A DNA stretch of 64,000 nucleotides, taken from assembly GCA_019420525.1 (NCBI GenBank), contig JAHZHA010000016.1, forward strand, positions 76,572-140,571, given 5' to 3'. Shown in pieces: positions 53,886 through 62,819 of this stretch. Each line of letters opens with the position of its first letter. Position 1 is the first letter of the stretch. The position numbers and the translations under genes were made by a program. This stretch comes from Bacillota bacterium (GTDB lineage: Bacteria; Bacillota; Clostridia; Peptostreptococcales; Anaerovoracaceae). The notes under the pieces are model-generated. The model did no database searches, was not told the origin of the DNA, and saw only the letters and a list, made by a program, of their open reading frames with translations.

Positions 53886-54833
53886 TCAGTCTTCACCGGC
53901 GAGAATTGTCAGCTGACATTCTTTATATGAAACCGCTTTCCGATCCCTGATCACATCTTCTCTGCCGATTTCCCCCGACAGCAGCGGCGATGCGGGATTA
54001 TGCGTCCCCGTAGCTTTCCCGGCTGCATCATGGAAACCATTCGCATAACAGTACAGGCATCCGGCCCCGCACGTGCTGTACGCTCCGATATCGATACTGA
54101 CGGCGCAGCCGCACACTTCTCTCTGACCCGGATCTTTTCCAGCGTCCAGTCCGTATTTTCCCTTTCCTTTCAGTCTTGCCAGATCGATGCACCGGGCGCG
54201 TCGAATCCCCAACCGGCTGAAGTCTGCCGTCTCCGCACAGGTGTCGATCACAAATCCATACCTTTTCGCAACGTCGGAAAACTTCTGCAGGATTTCGTAC
54301 TGCCGTTCCGCCGTCTGCTGCTTCATTCCCAGAGAGCGCATATTCTCCGCCGTATTTCTGTAATAATCGAGAAAACTCACCGTGCAGCGTTCCGTATAAT
54401 CGCCGAGCCTTGCCGCCAGCGCCTCAAAATATCTGCAGTGATACTCCGCGGTATACCGTTGGCTGAAAAAAATCGGATCATAGCGCCAGATCACCCTTTC
54501 CCGGCCGATTCTCCTGGAAAGTTCCTGAAATGCAGGGATCAGAACGTCACGCTTCGAGGGAACGCCGGGCTCCGCATCCCGGCCGTATGCGTTCAGCGTA
54601 AACTGAAAGTAATAGTTGTACTGCTCCAGTTCATCCAGACGTCCCATCATCGGTGCCGGATTTTTCGTCCAGAAAACGATTCCGTCCACCGTATCGGGGG
54701 ACAGGTCGATTCTGCTGACCTGATGATACCGGAACGGATTTCTCACCAGAACATATCTTTCCCTGATACGGTTAAAAAACCATTCGGAATAATATGCCGG
54801 AATATCGGTTCTCCGGCTGGCACTGATGATCAT
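53886..54833 (-). CDS. DUF1848 family radical SAM-like protein
   Basis: 315 residues from ATG 54833, overlapping the stop of the DUF2812 gene by four bases. It opens MIISASRRTDIPAYYSEWF and includes IVFWTKNPAP and the C-terminal Cys cluster CGAGCLYCYANG, which is in the pattern of DUF1848 proteins. A radical SAM-like reaction has been suggested for the family; no substrate is known. Confidence 0.9.
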   Translation of the reverse strand: MIISASRRTDIPAYYSEWFFNRIRERYVLVRNPFRYHQVSRIDLSPDTVDGIVFWTKNPAPMMGRLDELEQYNYYFQFTLNAYGRDAEPGVPSKRDVLIPAFQELSRRIGRERVIWRYDPIFFSQRYTAEYHCRYFEALAARLGDYTERCTVSFLDYYRNTAENMRSLGMKQQTAERQYEILQKFSDVAKRYGFVIDTCAETADFSRLGIRRARCIDLARLKGKGKYGLDAGKDPGQREVCGCAVSIDIGAYSTCGAGCLYCYANGFHDAAGKATGTHNPASPLLSGEIGREDVIRDRKAVSYKECQLTILAGED

Positions 54834-55378
54834 GATGACACCGACCTGTAATATCTCCAAAACGAAACAGCGAAGGATATAAATACTCCCAGGTAGATCC
54901 CCAGCAGAATGAAAAACACGATCATAAATCCGCGGCCCAGGGGCGTATGGTTCATCCCCTGCAGAACGATCTGCGAAATAATCACCAGAAAAAAGCATAT
55001 CAGCAGAGGTATCATACGCCCTGTAAAAACGCGCTTCATCATGTCCAGCCGGGAAGCATCGTCACAGAAGATCTCTTCTTCTCCATCCATTTCAGAAGCT
55101 GCTTTGCGGAAATAACTGTAACCCATATAATTCTGCAGGTATTCCCAGCCGCAGTCCTGAAACATCTGAACGTATTCGTTCTTCTGTGAAATACTGTCCG
55201 GATTGTAGTCCAGCTGATAGACGACATCTTCCGGCTCGCATTTCCGGAAATGATACACGCACAGACCGTTCACACTGACGAACTCCCAGCCGCTTTTGTG
55301 CTGCTGTCTCAGGTATTCTTCTTCCCTCTTCCATTCGGCTATCGAAAAGAACCTGATTTCCGTTTTTGTGTCTTTCAT
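54830..55378 (-). CDS. DUF2812 domain-containing membrane protein
   Basis: A 182-residue protein with the DUF2812 N-terminal pattern (HKSGWEFVSVNGLCVYHFRKCEPEDVVYQLDY ... CGWEYLQNYMGYSYF) and two C-terminal membrane helices. DUF2812 genes are regularly paired with PadR regulators, as here: the padR stop is one base before this start. Confidence 0.92.
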   Translation of the reverse strand: MKDTKTEIRFFSIAEWKREEEYLRQQHKSGWEFVSVNGLCVYHFRKCEPEDVVYQLDYNPDSISQKNEYVQMFQDCGWEYLQNYMGYSYFRKAASEMDGEEEIFCDDASRLDMMKRVFTGRMIPLLICFFLVIISQIVLQGMNHTPLGRGFMIVFFILLGIYLGVFISFAVSFWRYYRSVSS

Positions 55379-55379
55379 A

Positions 55380-55694
55380 TTACCTCGCCTCCTTCATGCT
55401 TTTATACAGACGTTCAATCCGTCTCATCTCTTGCTTCAGCACTTGTGTTCCCAGTTCTGTAATGCGGTAAACCTTCCGCTTTTCCTCTTCTCTGACAAAC
55501 CGGATCAGTCCGTCTTTCTCCATCTTGGCCAGACTTCCGTACAGCGTTCCCGGACTGATTCTGATTTCTCCTCCCGTCAGCTGCTCCGTTTTTTTCACGA
55601 TACCGTATCCGTGGGTCTCTTCCCTGAGGCAAAGCAAAATATAGAAACCCGTCTCCGTCATGGGCGCATACACTTTTTTTATGTGTTTGTCCAT
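55380..55694 (-). CDS. PadR family transcriptional regulator
   Basis: 104 residues from ATG 55694, after GGGAGAG. The winged-helix is clear (GFYILLCLREETHGYGIVKKTEQLTGGEIRISPGTLYGSLAKMEKDGLI) with a short C-terminal helix. It is the first gene of the padR-DUF2812-DUF1848 unit, and an operator array overlies its own promoter, indicating autoregulation. Confidence 0.93.
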   Translation of the reverse strand: MDKHIKKVYAPMTETGFYILLCLREETHGYGIVKKTEQLTGGEIRISPGTLYGSLAKMEKDGLIRFVREEEKRKVYRITELGTQVLKQEMRRIERLYKSMKEAR

Positions 55695-55710
55695 ATCGCT
55701 CTCTCCCATA

Positions 55711-55778
55711 CTAAGCACTGCAATGTATCGCACTTCGATATATATATGAGTATAGCACTGCGATATAATAAAGGTCAA
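55711..55778 (-). promoter_or_regulatory. padR promoter with three 15-bp operator copies
   Basis: -35 TTGACC (55773-55778) and -10 TATACT (55749-55754), 18-base spacer, minus strand. Copies of a 15-bp pattern: CTAAG-CACTG-CAATG (55711-55725), TATCG-CACTT-CGATA (55726-55740, perfect arms) and TATAG-CACTG-CGATA (55751-55765). One copy overlaps the -10 box. The pattern and placement fit PadR autorepression. Confidence 0.7.
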
Positions 55779-55920
55779 GAGCAGTCTTTCCTCTAGAGTC
55801 AATCTCCGGAGTATCGAATAGATTATTTTTTATTTTCAGCTATCTTTTTCTTTATCAGATTCGTTATACATGATAGAAAGATAAGCGCTTAGATTTCACT
55901 GACGGGAAAGGAGGCAGCAG

Positions 55921-56445
55921 ATGGACACCGATTTTTTGCTGATCAGAAAAATGAAGCGGGGCGACGAAGCGTCCTTCGATGTTTTTGTCCGCAAGTATTA
56001 TGGATCCATACTGGTTTACTGCAGCCATCACTGCCCCGATATATCATTGGCCGAAGATCTCACGCAGGAGACCTTTGTACGCTTTTTTGAAAAACTCTCC
56101 GATTATCGTTACATAGGAAAAACCCTGAATTATATGTATACCATAGCCGGAAATCTCTGCCGCGATTACTACAAAAAGACGAAAGAAAGCTTATGGAATG
56201 ATGAATCGAATGACATAGCGGATGAATCCGAAAATCTCAGACTCAACGGTATTCTGGACAAAATCACAATCGAAGAGGCACTGAAATGTCTGCCTGATGA
56301 ATTGCGAGAAGTCGTGCTGCTTTACTATTTCAATAATTTAAAATTATCCGAAATATCCGAATCTCTGCAAATCGGACTCCCTCTTGTGAAATACCGAATC
56401 CGAAAAGCGAGACTGTTATTAAAAAATTTATTGAAGGAGGATTGA
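55921..56445 (+). CDS. ECF-family RNA polymerase sigma factor
   Basis: A 174-residue sigma factor, start ATG 55921 after AAAGGAGG. Region 2: LAEDLTQETFVRFFEKL; region 4: LPDELREVVLLYYFNNLKLSEISESLQIGLPLVKYRIRKARLLL. It heads a four-gene operon with a membrane protein and an ABC transporter. Confidence 0.92.
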   Translation: MDTDFLLIRKMKRGDEASFDVFVRKYYGSILVYCSHHCPDISLAEDLTQETFVRFFEKLSDYRYIGKTLNYMYTIAGNLCRDYYKKTKESLWNDESNDIADESENLRLNGILDKITIEEALKCLPDELREVVLLYYFNNLKLSEISESLQIGLPLVKYRIRKARLLLKNLLKED

Positions 56446-56449
56446 TTTT

Positions 56450-57214
56450 ATGAGTGCAGAGAAACAGCCTGATGAAAACAAAAGCAGAAAGACAGTCATT
56501 CCAGATGAACAGAAAATAAGATTGACCGTTAAAAAATCGCTGGATGCTTTCTACGCTGCGGAACAGAAAAGAATGATGTCGTATCACGAATTTTTATGGG
56601 GACAGTTAAAAATGATTCGAAAGAAGTGGTGGCTTCTCCAGTTTTTACTGCTTCTGGGCCTGTGGGTTATCCTGAGAAATGCAGAAGAGGATTTCTATAT
56701 TCAGAGAGGTTTAGGTGTGGTTGCGTCGTTATTCGTCATTCTGATCATTCCGGAATTCTGGAAAAACAGATCGAATCAATGTATGGAAATTGAAGCTGCT
56801 TCTTATTTCTCTCTGAAGCAGGTATACGCAGCGCGGACACTGCTGTTCGGTATTGCAGATACTTTTCTGCTGACTATTTTTTGCTGGACTGCCGCCATCG
56901 GACTTCATTTTGAACTGACTCAGCTCATGGTACAGTTTCTGTTCCCTTTGAGTATCACTGCCTGTATCTGTTTTGGCACGTTGTGCAGCAAATATTCTTT
57001 CAGCGAAGTGTCAGCGATTGCCCTATGCATCCTATGGAGTGCAGTATGGCTGTTTATCATCTTGAATGAAAACATCTATTCAAAAGTTACCGTGCCGGTC
57101 TGGATGCTATTGATCGGATTGGCGGTGATTTATATATCTCTTGCAATTTGCCGCTTATTAGGAAATTGCAATAAATACTGGGAGGTATCACACAATGGAA
57201 GTAAAATTTCATGA
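56450..57214 (+). CDS. Membrane protein, probable anti-sigma or ABC-associated subunit
   Basis: A 254-residue protein with a charged cytosolic N-terminus (about 1-60) and six hydrophobic segments, the last ending before GNCNKYW. It starts four bases after the sigma gene and its 3' end overlaps the ATPase gene by 20 bases. I do not recognise the family; position suggests an anti-sigma or sensory role linked to the ABC transporter. Confidence 0.6.
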   Translation: MSAEKQPDENKSRKTVIPDEQKIRLTVKKSLDAFYAAEQKRMMSYHEFLWGQLKMIRKKWWLLQFLLLLGLWVILRNAEEDFYIQRGLGVVASLFVILIIPEFWKNRSNQCMEIEAASYFSLKQVYAARTLLFGIADTFLLTIFCWTAAIGLHFELTQLMVQFLFPLSITACICFGTLCSKYSFSEVSAIALCILWSAVWLFIILNENIYSKVTVPVWMLLIGLAVIYISLAICRLLGNCNKYWEVSHNGSKIS

Positions 57215-58082
57215 TTTGACGAAAAAATTCGGAAACTTTACCGCTGTCGACCATATGAATCTGACTATGACGAATGGCGTGTACGGATTGCTGGGTGTAA
57301 ACGGAGCCGGAAAGACAACGATGATGAGAATGCTCTGCACGCTGCTCAGGCCCACCAGCGGAAGCATCACCTGTGACGGCAAAGACATCTTCGATATGGG
57401 CAGTGAGTATCGAAAGCTGCTGGGATACCTGCCGCAGGATTTTGGATTTTACCCGGAATTTACCGTGCAGGACTATCTGATGTACATCTCATCCCTGAAA
57501 GGAGTACGCCCGGTGATTGCGAAAAAAAGAGTCAGTGAACTGATTTCCAGAGTCGGTCTTTCCAAAGTCGCAGGCAGAAAGATGAAAAAATTATCCGGCG
57601 GTATGAAACGGAGAGCGGGAATTGCCCAGGCTATGCTGAACGATCCGTCCATCCTCATACTGGATGAACCGACAGCAGGACTCGACCCCAGTGAAAGGAT
57701 CCGTTTCCGCAATCTGATCAGTGAACTGTCGGAAGAAAGACTGGTACTGCTGTCCACCCATATCGTATCGGATATCGAATATATCGCAAATCAAATCTGG
57801 CTGATGAAAGACGGCAGGCTGGTGCGCAGCGGAACATCAGATGAACTGATCTGTTCCATGCCGGTAAAAGTCTGGGAAAGTTTCACAGACAGAAATGCGG
57901 TTTCTTCTCTTATGGAAAAGTACAAAATTTCAAATATAAAAGCGGAGCCCGACGGCGTGGAGTTGAGAATCATTTCCGGAGAGAAGCCGCTCCCCGATGC
58001 CAGATGTATAGAAGCATCTTTGGAAGACGTATTTCTGTATTATTTCGGAGAAAGGACGGGAAATGAAAATGCTGAAATTTGA
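57195..58082 (+). CDS. ABC transporter ATP-binding protein
   Basis: A 295-residue ATPase with Walker A GVNGAGKTT, signature KLSGGMKRR, Walker B ILILDEPTAGLDP and switch STHIVSDIEYI. ATG 57195 lies within the preceding gene; the C-terminal ~70 residues form a regulatory domain typical of bacitracin-type or ABC-2 exporters. Confidence 0.93.
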   Translation: MEVKFHDLTKKFGNFTAVDHMNLTMTNGVYGLLGVNGAGKTTMMRMLCTLLRPTSGSITCDGKDIFDMGSEYRKLLGYLPQDFGFYPEFTVQDYLMYISSLKGVRPVIAKKRVSELISRVGLSKVAGRKMKKLSGGMKRRAGIAQAMLNDPSILILDEPTAGLDPSERIRFRNLISELSEERLVLLSTHIVSDIEYIANQIWLMKDGRLVRSGTSDELICSMPVKVWESFTDRNAVSSLMEKYKISNIKAEPDGVELRIISGEKPLPDARCIEASLEDVFLYYFGERTGNENAEI

Positions 58083-59280
58083 GTTAAAAAAAGTGTTTTC
58101 TAAATCCATGAATAAGATTGCCATTCTTCTCCTGATTGTCATTACGGTGATTACCGGTATTATGACTATCGACAGAGTGGAATATGTAGACACAAACGGC
58201 GATCATTCGGCGGGTTTTGCGGCTGCCGAAAAACTCAGAGAAGCAAAAAATGAATGGGCCGGCTATCTTACCGATGATGTGCTGCAAAAAGTAATCGAGG
58301 AAAACCAGAGAATCAACAATTCTGAAGAGGCGCAGCCGGATGACATCGCAGCGCAGGAGCAGGTGTATTCCGAGAAACAGGGCATTTCCGGCATTCTCGA
58401 CGTTATCAGTTCCGCATGGAGCGACTACAGGGACTATGATTATTTCGCTGCAGACAGCGTGTCCGCCGGAGAAGTGAGTACGATATACGAAAAACGAATT
58501 TCGACCCTGAAAAACTGGCTTGATTCCGGTGAAGAAAACTATACTCAGGCAGAAAAAGATTTTCTGCTTCAGCAATATGAAAACCTGGACACCCCTTTTT
58601 ACTACGAATATATGGATGCCTGGCCTGCCCTGCTGCAGAATATTCCGACATTTCTTCTGATGCTGGCTCTGGTCATTTGTTTTCTGGTCTCCGGAATTTT
58701 CTCGGATGAATTTCAGACGAAAGCGGACTCCATCTTTTTCTCTTCCAGACTTGGAAGAAACAGGGCTGTCGCATCAAAAGCAGGCGCAGGCTTTTTGATT
58801 ACCTCGGTTTTCTATGTGTCGTTCGTGCTGCTGTATACAATGATTGTCTTCCTGGTGCTCGGTGCAGGTGGCGCAAATTGCCCGATTCAACTGGATATGT
58901 GGCGTTCTGTCTACAATATTACTTTCTTTCAAGCTTATCTTTTCATTGTAGCAGGAGGTTATATCGGCACACTGCTGGCATCCACACTCACCATGCTGAC
59001 ATCTGCCCTCAGCCGCTCCACGGCAACTGCTGTCATTGTACCGTTTGTCGTTTTGTGCGTATTTCCTTTTTTAAGCCGGATTATTACACTGCCCGGATTC
59101 TGTTCTTTTTTTCCGGACCAGCTGTTGAATATTTATAACGATCTGAAAGAATCCGCTTTGGTTGAAATCGGCGGAAAGGTTATGACTACCGCAGCTGTTA
59201 TCATACCCGTTTACGCTATAATCAGCCTGATTCTTCAGCCTGTGCTATATCATGTCTATAGAAGAACGGAGATAAGATAG
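58063..59280 (+). CDS. ABC transporter permease
   Basis: A 405-residue membrane protein with a first helix (KIAILLLIVITVITGIMTI), a large outer loop (about 45-190) and further helices (LMLALVICFLVSGIFS onward), the layout of ABC-2-type permeases. It overlaps the ATPase gene by 20 bases and probably forms an exporter with it. Cargo may be a toxic peptide or lipid. Confidence 0.85.
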   Translation: MKMLKFELKKVFSKSMNKIAILLLIVITVITGIMTIDRVEYVDTNGDHSAGFAAAEKLREAKNEWAGYLTDDVLQKVIEENQRINNSEEAQPDDIAAQEQVYSEKQGISGILDVISSAWSDYRDYDYFAADSVSAGEVSTIYEKRISTLKNWLDSGEENYTQAEKDFLLQQYENLDTPFYYEYMDAWPALLQNIPTFLLMLALVICFLVSGIFSDEFQTKADSIFFSSRLGRNRAVASKAGAGFLITSVFYVSFVLLYTMIVFLVLGAGGANCPIQLDMWRSVYNITFFQAYLFIVAGGYIGTLLASTLTMLTSALSRSTATAVIVPFVVLCVFPFLSRIITLPGFCSFFPDQLLNIYNDLKESALVEIGGKVMTTAAVIIPVYAIISLILQPVLYHVYRRTEIR

Positions 59281-59575
59281 ATGAAAAATCACGGACGCAG
59301 AAAACACGCCGGAAAATGGATATTGCTTCTCTCTCTGGTTATCGTATCTTATCTGCTGATTTCAAACTGGAACGGGATCACACATCATGTCGCAGATGAT
59401 GATTACGGCTGAAATTTAATACTCGTTAATTGCGAGAATTACATTCCCGACAATTATCAGTTTGAATTAACGGAATTGTCTAATGGTGAATCAGTGAATT
59501 CCAGCGGTGCAGGAAATCTATTCTCAGGGTATTTGTCTCAAAGAATACATTGACAAACTGAATAACGAAAAATAA
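59281..59575 (+). pseudogene. Broken VanY-type D-Ala-D-Ala carboxypeptidase
   Basis: Starts at the ATG one base after the permease stop: membrane anchor, then DDDYG and a TGA where the family normally has Trp, followed in frame by NLILVNCENYIPDNYQFELTEL, a clear M15 (VanY/DacB) sequence. The rest is missing: the frame passes to QGICLKEYIDKL (59525-59575), the usual C-terminus. The central zinc catalytic domain has been deleted, so the gene cannot be functional. Confidence 0.75.
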
Positions 59576-60185
59576 GTCTTGTAATAAAAGAGAGTATCTC
59601 AAAGTTTTACACAAACTTGAAACGGTCTCGCAAAAAGCGCTTGAAGTATGTAACAGGTGATTTCATGGCGTAACTCAAACTGTGTGATTCTTCTGAATTT
59701 ACTTCGCGCCCTTCTGGATGGATACTCTTTATATTATTTTCCATATTTCATTTTCTTCTTTAGATAGCTGGGACTGCCGACAAATTGCCCTTATAATATA
59801 GTCGCTGACGCTGTGTCCCCCTGTGTAATGGGGGCATCACAGGTGTCGTGCAAGGTTTCTTCCGCAACATCTGGATAGAAGAAAATACGGCATATCCAAA
59901 AACAGGGTGAGCTGTTCCTCCAAAGCGGCGGTATTTATGATGCAGACGCCGATTTAGTAAATAGCAAGCGTAAACACCGACATAAGAAGATGCAAAAAGA
60001 GTTGCATAACAGCCATCATCCGTTTGACGAACAGATTTGTTTTGGTAAATGTGCCGTTGACTTTCTTAAATTTTTTTCCTGATAGGATTCGGCATTATAA
60101 GCGCGAACGATACGGACGCCTGTAAGATTTTCGCGGGACACACACATCTGGATCTAAGAAATGTCGTTAATAGAAAGGACAACTC
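59576..60185. other. Decayed segment with mobile-element and exporter relics
   Basis: No intact gene. On the minus strand a piece of an ABC exporter is legible at 59891-60142. At 59735-59830 another minus-strand fragment (SVSDYIIRAICRQSQLSKEENEIW) ends in a stop. The TTTACACAAACTTG segment at 59604-59617 recalls IS256-family ends, weakly. Confidence 0.5.
59891..60142 (-). pseudogene. Fragment of an MsbA-like ABC exporter
   Basis: Reading the minus strand gives VSRENLTGVRIVRAYNAESYQEK, then, after a shift near the T7 run at 60071-60077, KVNGTFTKTNLFVKRMMAVMQLF and IGVCIINTAALEEQLTLF. A stop at 59954-59956 replaces a Trp. This is the transmembrane part of a multidrug ABC exporter subunit, with both ends missing. 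Confidence 0.6.
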
Positions 60186-60515
60186 ATGAAGAACAGCTAT
60201 AACACAGAAAGCATAGAGAACTGTCCCGTAGCTAAAGTTCAGAAAGTCATTCGAGGCAAATGGACAATGGTAATCGTATATTTTCTCAGCAAAGAGACCC
60301 TGCGTTTCGGTGAACTGAGCAGAAAAATGCCCACCGTGACACAAGCCAATCTGACGAAAGAACTACGGATGCTGGAAGAATACGGCATCGTTCACAGGGA
60401 GGTATACCGCGAAGTTCCACCAAAAGTGGAGTACTCCTTAACTGATATTGGAAAAAAATTCCTTCCCGTCTTGGAAGCTTTGGAAAAATGGGCGATAGAA
60501 TATGAAAAGATATAA
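60186..60515 (+). CDS. HxlR family transcriptional regulator
   Basis: A 109-residue winged-helix protein, ATG 60186 after AGAAAGGA. It has the HxlR pattern CPVAKVQKVIRGKWTMVIVYFLSKETLRFGELSRKMPTVTQANLTKELRMLEEYGIVHREVY, ending in KKFLPVLEALEKWA. The Cys14-Pro motif common in redox-sensing members is present. Neighbouring genes are relics, so its original target may be lost. Confidence 0.9.
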   Translation: MKNSYNTESIENCPVAKVQKVIRGKWTMVIVYFLSKETLRFGELSRKMPTVTQANLTKELRMLEEYGIVHREVYREVPPKVEYSLTDIGKKFLPVLEALEKWAIEYEKI

Positions 60516-61467
60516 TAGTTTCTCCTACATGTTCAAAAAATATAGAGTGTATGAAGAAAAGGTCTGTAATTAGAATTCTTCTATAATAAGATTTGATGGA
60601 ATGCCAAAAAATCAAGGCATTCCATCTTTGTTATATCAGCAAAGGATGCCATGTAAATAAAAGGAGGGCTTTTCCGCCTGTTTCAATCAACCTGTCCTTT
60701 ATTTCGGAAAGTGTAATACCCCCGTTCTCTACTTACTTTCAAGTCTTACAAACGTATTGTACAAAAGTTGACCAAAACTCAAGCTGAAGCTCTCCTAAGT
60801 CTTTTACGAGCTTGAGAACTGTTTTTCTCTGCTTAATAAATCAACAAATTTTCCGGTTCTTCTGACAGTAGCGCAGGAATCGTCTTGTCATCATTTTCCC
60901 ATGTAACATAGATGAGTTTATTCATCTGTGCTGAAGTAAAACTAAACTTCTATCTGTTTTCCATGAACTCCGGAATTTTCTTGCATCTCTGATAAATTCG
61001 ATCTACTGTTCCGTCATTTTCCTTGGCAACCCCAATTTCAGAATGTTTCTTCATCAGTGTGGTGATTCAAACCTCTCTATCGCGTAACGATATTCTTCAC
61101 AGGCCTTTTTACAATCTAAATAATCATATCTGCTGATTTATCGGAAGCATATAATCAGTTTGCCAGGATGGTTAACGGTTTGTATCTTTAAACTTTATCA
61201 TTTTAATTCTGTCAATTCACCCCCTGAAGATTTATAGCACGGATAGATTTAGTCCTTCGCTCACAAAGAGATCCGAGAGCCGGAGTTTAAACTCCAACTC
61301 TCGGAAACTCCTTTTATTTCTATCCTTTTCAAATTTTAATCATTAATCTTCAATATTGTCACTGTTCACTTCACACGGGATGACCACTGTGTCGTAGAAT
61401 TGAAATCCGGACTTAAGGTAGATGTGAAAAATAAGCATAGACGAAAAAAGCTCCTCACCACTGGAAC
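60516..61467. other. Gene-poor 950-base region with degraded reading frames
   Basis: No intact gene. Minus-strand fragments resembling coding sequence occur around 60835-61180 (for example NSEIGVAKENDGTVDRIYQ, then MNKLIYVTWENDDKTIPALL) with stop codons between them, and at 61348-61438 (ending FQFYDTVVIPCEVNSDNIED). A strong hairpin with T-run lies at 61273-61320. Confidence 0.45.
61273..61320 (+). terminator. Strong hairpin terminator in the decayed region
   Basis: CCGAGAGCCGGAGTTT pairs with AAACTCCAACTCTCGG with a single internal mismatch; the sequence after it is T-rich. No intact gene immediately precedes it. Confidence 0.6.
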
Positions 61468-61490
61468 TCAATCCGGTGACGAGGAGACTT
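61441..61490 (-). terminator. Terminator of the HxlR gene
   Basis: On the minus strand CTCCTCGTCACCGG pairs with CCAGTGGTGAGGAG, followed by TTTTTT; the 5' arm lies inside the end of the coding region. Confidence 0.8.
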
Positions 61491-61824
61491 TATCTATTTC
61501 ATCTACTATAGTTTTGTAATAATTTCCAAAGTCTGCTAACGCATCAATAATAGGCAGCATTTCCTTTCCAAGCTCAGTCAAACCATAATCAACCCTTGGA
61601 GGATTCTCATGATAATCATTTCTATACACAAGTCCATCATCAATCATTTGTCTCAAACTATCTGTAAGCACTTTCTGAGAAATCCCCTCTAAATCTCTTT
61701 GCAATTCGTTAAATCTCCATGGACGAGATTTTAAATTTCTTAATATTAGTAATTTCCACTTTCCTCCGATTAACGATACAGCAGTTGCCACAGGGCATTC
61801 TGGAAGTTCATCTTTAGTTTTCAT
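61468..61824 (-). CDS. HxlR family transcriptional regulator, divergent from cupin gene
   Basis: A 118-residue winged-helix protein with the pattern CPVATAVSLIGGKWKLLILRNLKSRPWRFNELQRDLEGISQKVLTDSLRQM. The conserved N-terminal Cys (Cys11) is present. It faces the cupin gene across a short AT-rich gap holding a direct repeat, so it probably controls that gene and itself. Confidence 0.92.
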   Translation of the reverse strand: MKTKDELPECPVATAVSLIGGKWKLLILRNLKSRPWRFNELQRDLEGISQKVLTDSLRQMIDDGLVYRNDYHENPPRVDYGLTELGKEMLPIIDALADFGNYYKTIVDEIDKVSSSPD

Positions 61825-61884
61825 ATTCCATCACCTCGTTTTGTATATTATAGCACATTCATTTTATATACACAGTTACAAAAA

Positions 61885-61913
61885 GGTGCGTACTTGTTTT
61901 TGAGTGTGTACTT
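61885..61913 (+). promoter_or_regulatory. Direct repeat in the HxlR/cupin divergent promoter
   Basis: GGTGCGTACTT (61885-61895) and AGTGTGTACTT (61903-61913) are 18 bases apart, start to start, in the intergenic region between the two divergent genes; likely HxlR binding half-sites. GTAC cores also give some dyad symmetry. Confidence 0.5.
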
Positions 61914-61966
61914 CATTAAACTATACTCAAACAACAAAGTCACGGATAAGAATGGAGGTAATTCAA

Positions 61967-62320
61967 ATGCCAAACTACACAAAAACAAACATTGGAAATG
62001 AAAGTCGTGTTGAACTTCACGAGGTACTATCTCTGTCTGGAGCTGAAGTAAGTATCAATACTCTTCCTGCAGGAGCAGGTGTTCCTTTTGTTCATTCACA
62101 TAAGAATAACGAAGAAATTTATGGAATCATTGCAGGAAAAGGAACTGTCATAATCGATGATGAAACAATCAACTTAATCGCTGGCGATTGGTTAAAAATC
62201 AGTCCTGCTGCAAAACGTCAGTTCTCTGCTGCAAGTGACTCTGACATTACTTATATTTGTATTCAGGTAAAAGAAAACTCTCTCGATGGATTCACTACTG
62301 ACGATGCAGTAATTTTTTAA
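61967..62320 (+). CDS. Small cupin-domain protein
   Basis: 117 residues from ATG 61967, after GGAGG; an upstream ATG at 61904 falls in the operator region. Single beta barrel with metal-binding His/Glu in VHSHKNNEEIYGIIAGKG and the second cupin motif LIAGDWLKISPAAKRQF. Small cupins under HxlR control often act in stress from electrophiles or quinones. The substrate is not known. Confidence 0.88.
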   Translation: MPNYTKTNIGNESRVELHEVLSLSGAEVSINTLPAGAGVPFVHSHKNNEEIYGIIAGKGTVIIDDETINLIAGDWLKISPAAKRQFSAASDSDITYICIQVKENSLDGFTTDDAVIF

Positions 62321-62819
62321 AAACAACGTATAAATGAATGAAACTCTGCCAGCTATAATTAGGCAGTATGAAAGTTTTCCTATAAATAAACAATAAAAGG
62401 GTTTTCCTATGATAAAATCTAAAATCATAGGAAAACTCTTTTTACGTCAAAGCAGAAGAAACCTGTCCTCTGACAAGCCCCCACTCCCGGAAATTCCTTA
62501 TTTTTTAACTTTTTCACTATTTTATTTTTCGACTTTTGAAACCACTACGGCGCACTCCACATGGCTCGATTGTTCGATATTGATGTCAAGTAATCGGGCA
62601 ATCCTCGGAAAATCAGTCCGTTCGTTCGCGGAATTTATCAAAGGCTTTTTCGGCCTTAAAAATGCCATTTTCACGACCGCGCTCGGTCTCAGAAACAGGT
62701 CGTTGTGCTTGTTCCTACCAGAATATAAACATCCGCATAGATCTTTCAATCGCCTCAAGACTTCATTCTGAGGGAATATGTCAGAAAAACTGTGAATTCC
62801 CGCCGCCTCAACTCTAATG
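62321..62819. other. Gene-free region with relic coding fragments
   Basis: After the cupin terminator a 500-base stretch holds no intact gene. A minus-strand frame at 62522-62758 ends DFPRIARLLDINIEQSSHVECAVVVSKVEK, reminiscent of a C-terminal tail of an RNA methyltransferase-type protein (SHVEC), preceded by unrelated sequence; it looks like a relic. The plus-strand frame over it is a shadow. Confidence 0.4.
62399..62443 (+). terminator. Terminator of the cupin gene
   Basis: GGTTTTCCTATGAT pairs perfectly with ATCATAGGAAAACT around a ten-base loop, followed by TCTTTTT. Confidence 0.85.

Noticed and set aside
59576..59830. Intact insertion sequence
   Set aside because: No transposase frame and no matching pair of terminal repeats; only a weak IS256-like end segment.
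62409..62771. Plus-strand 120-codon frame after the cupin gene
   Set aside because: Starts inside the terminator hairpin and lies opposite a relic that reads better on the minus strand.
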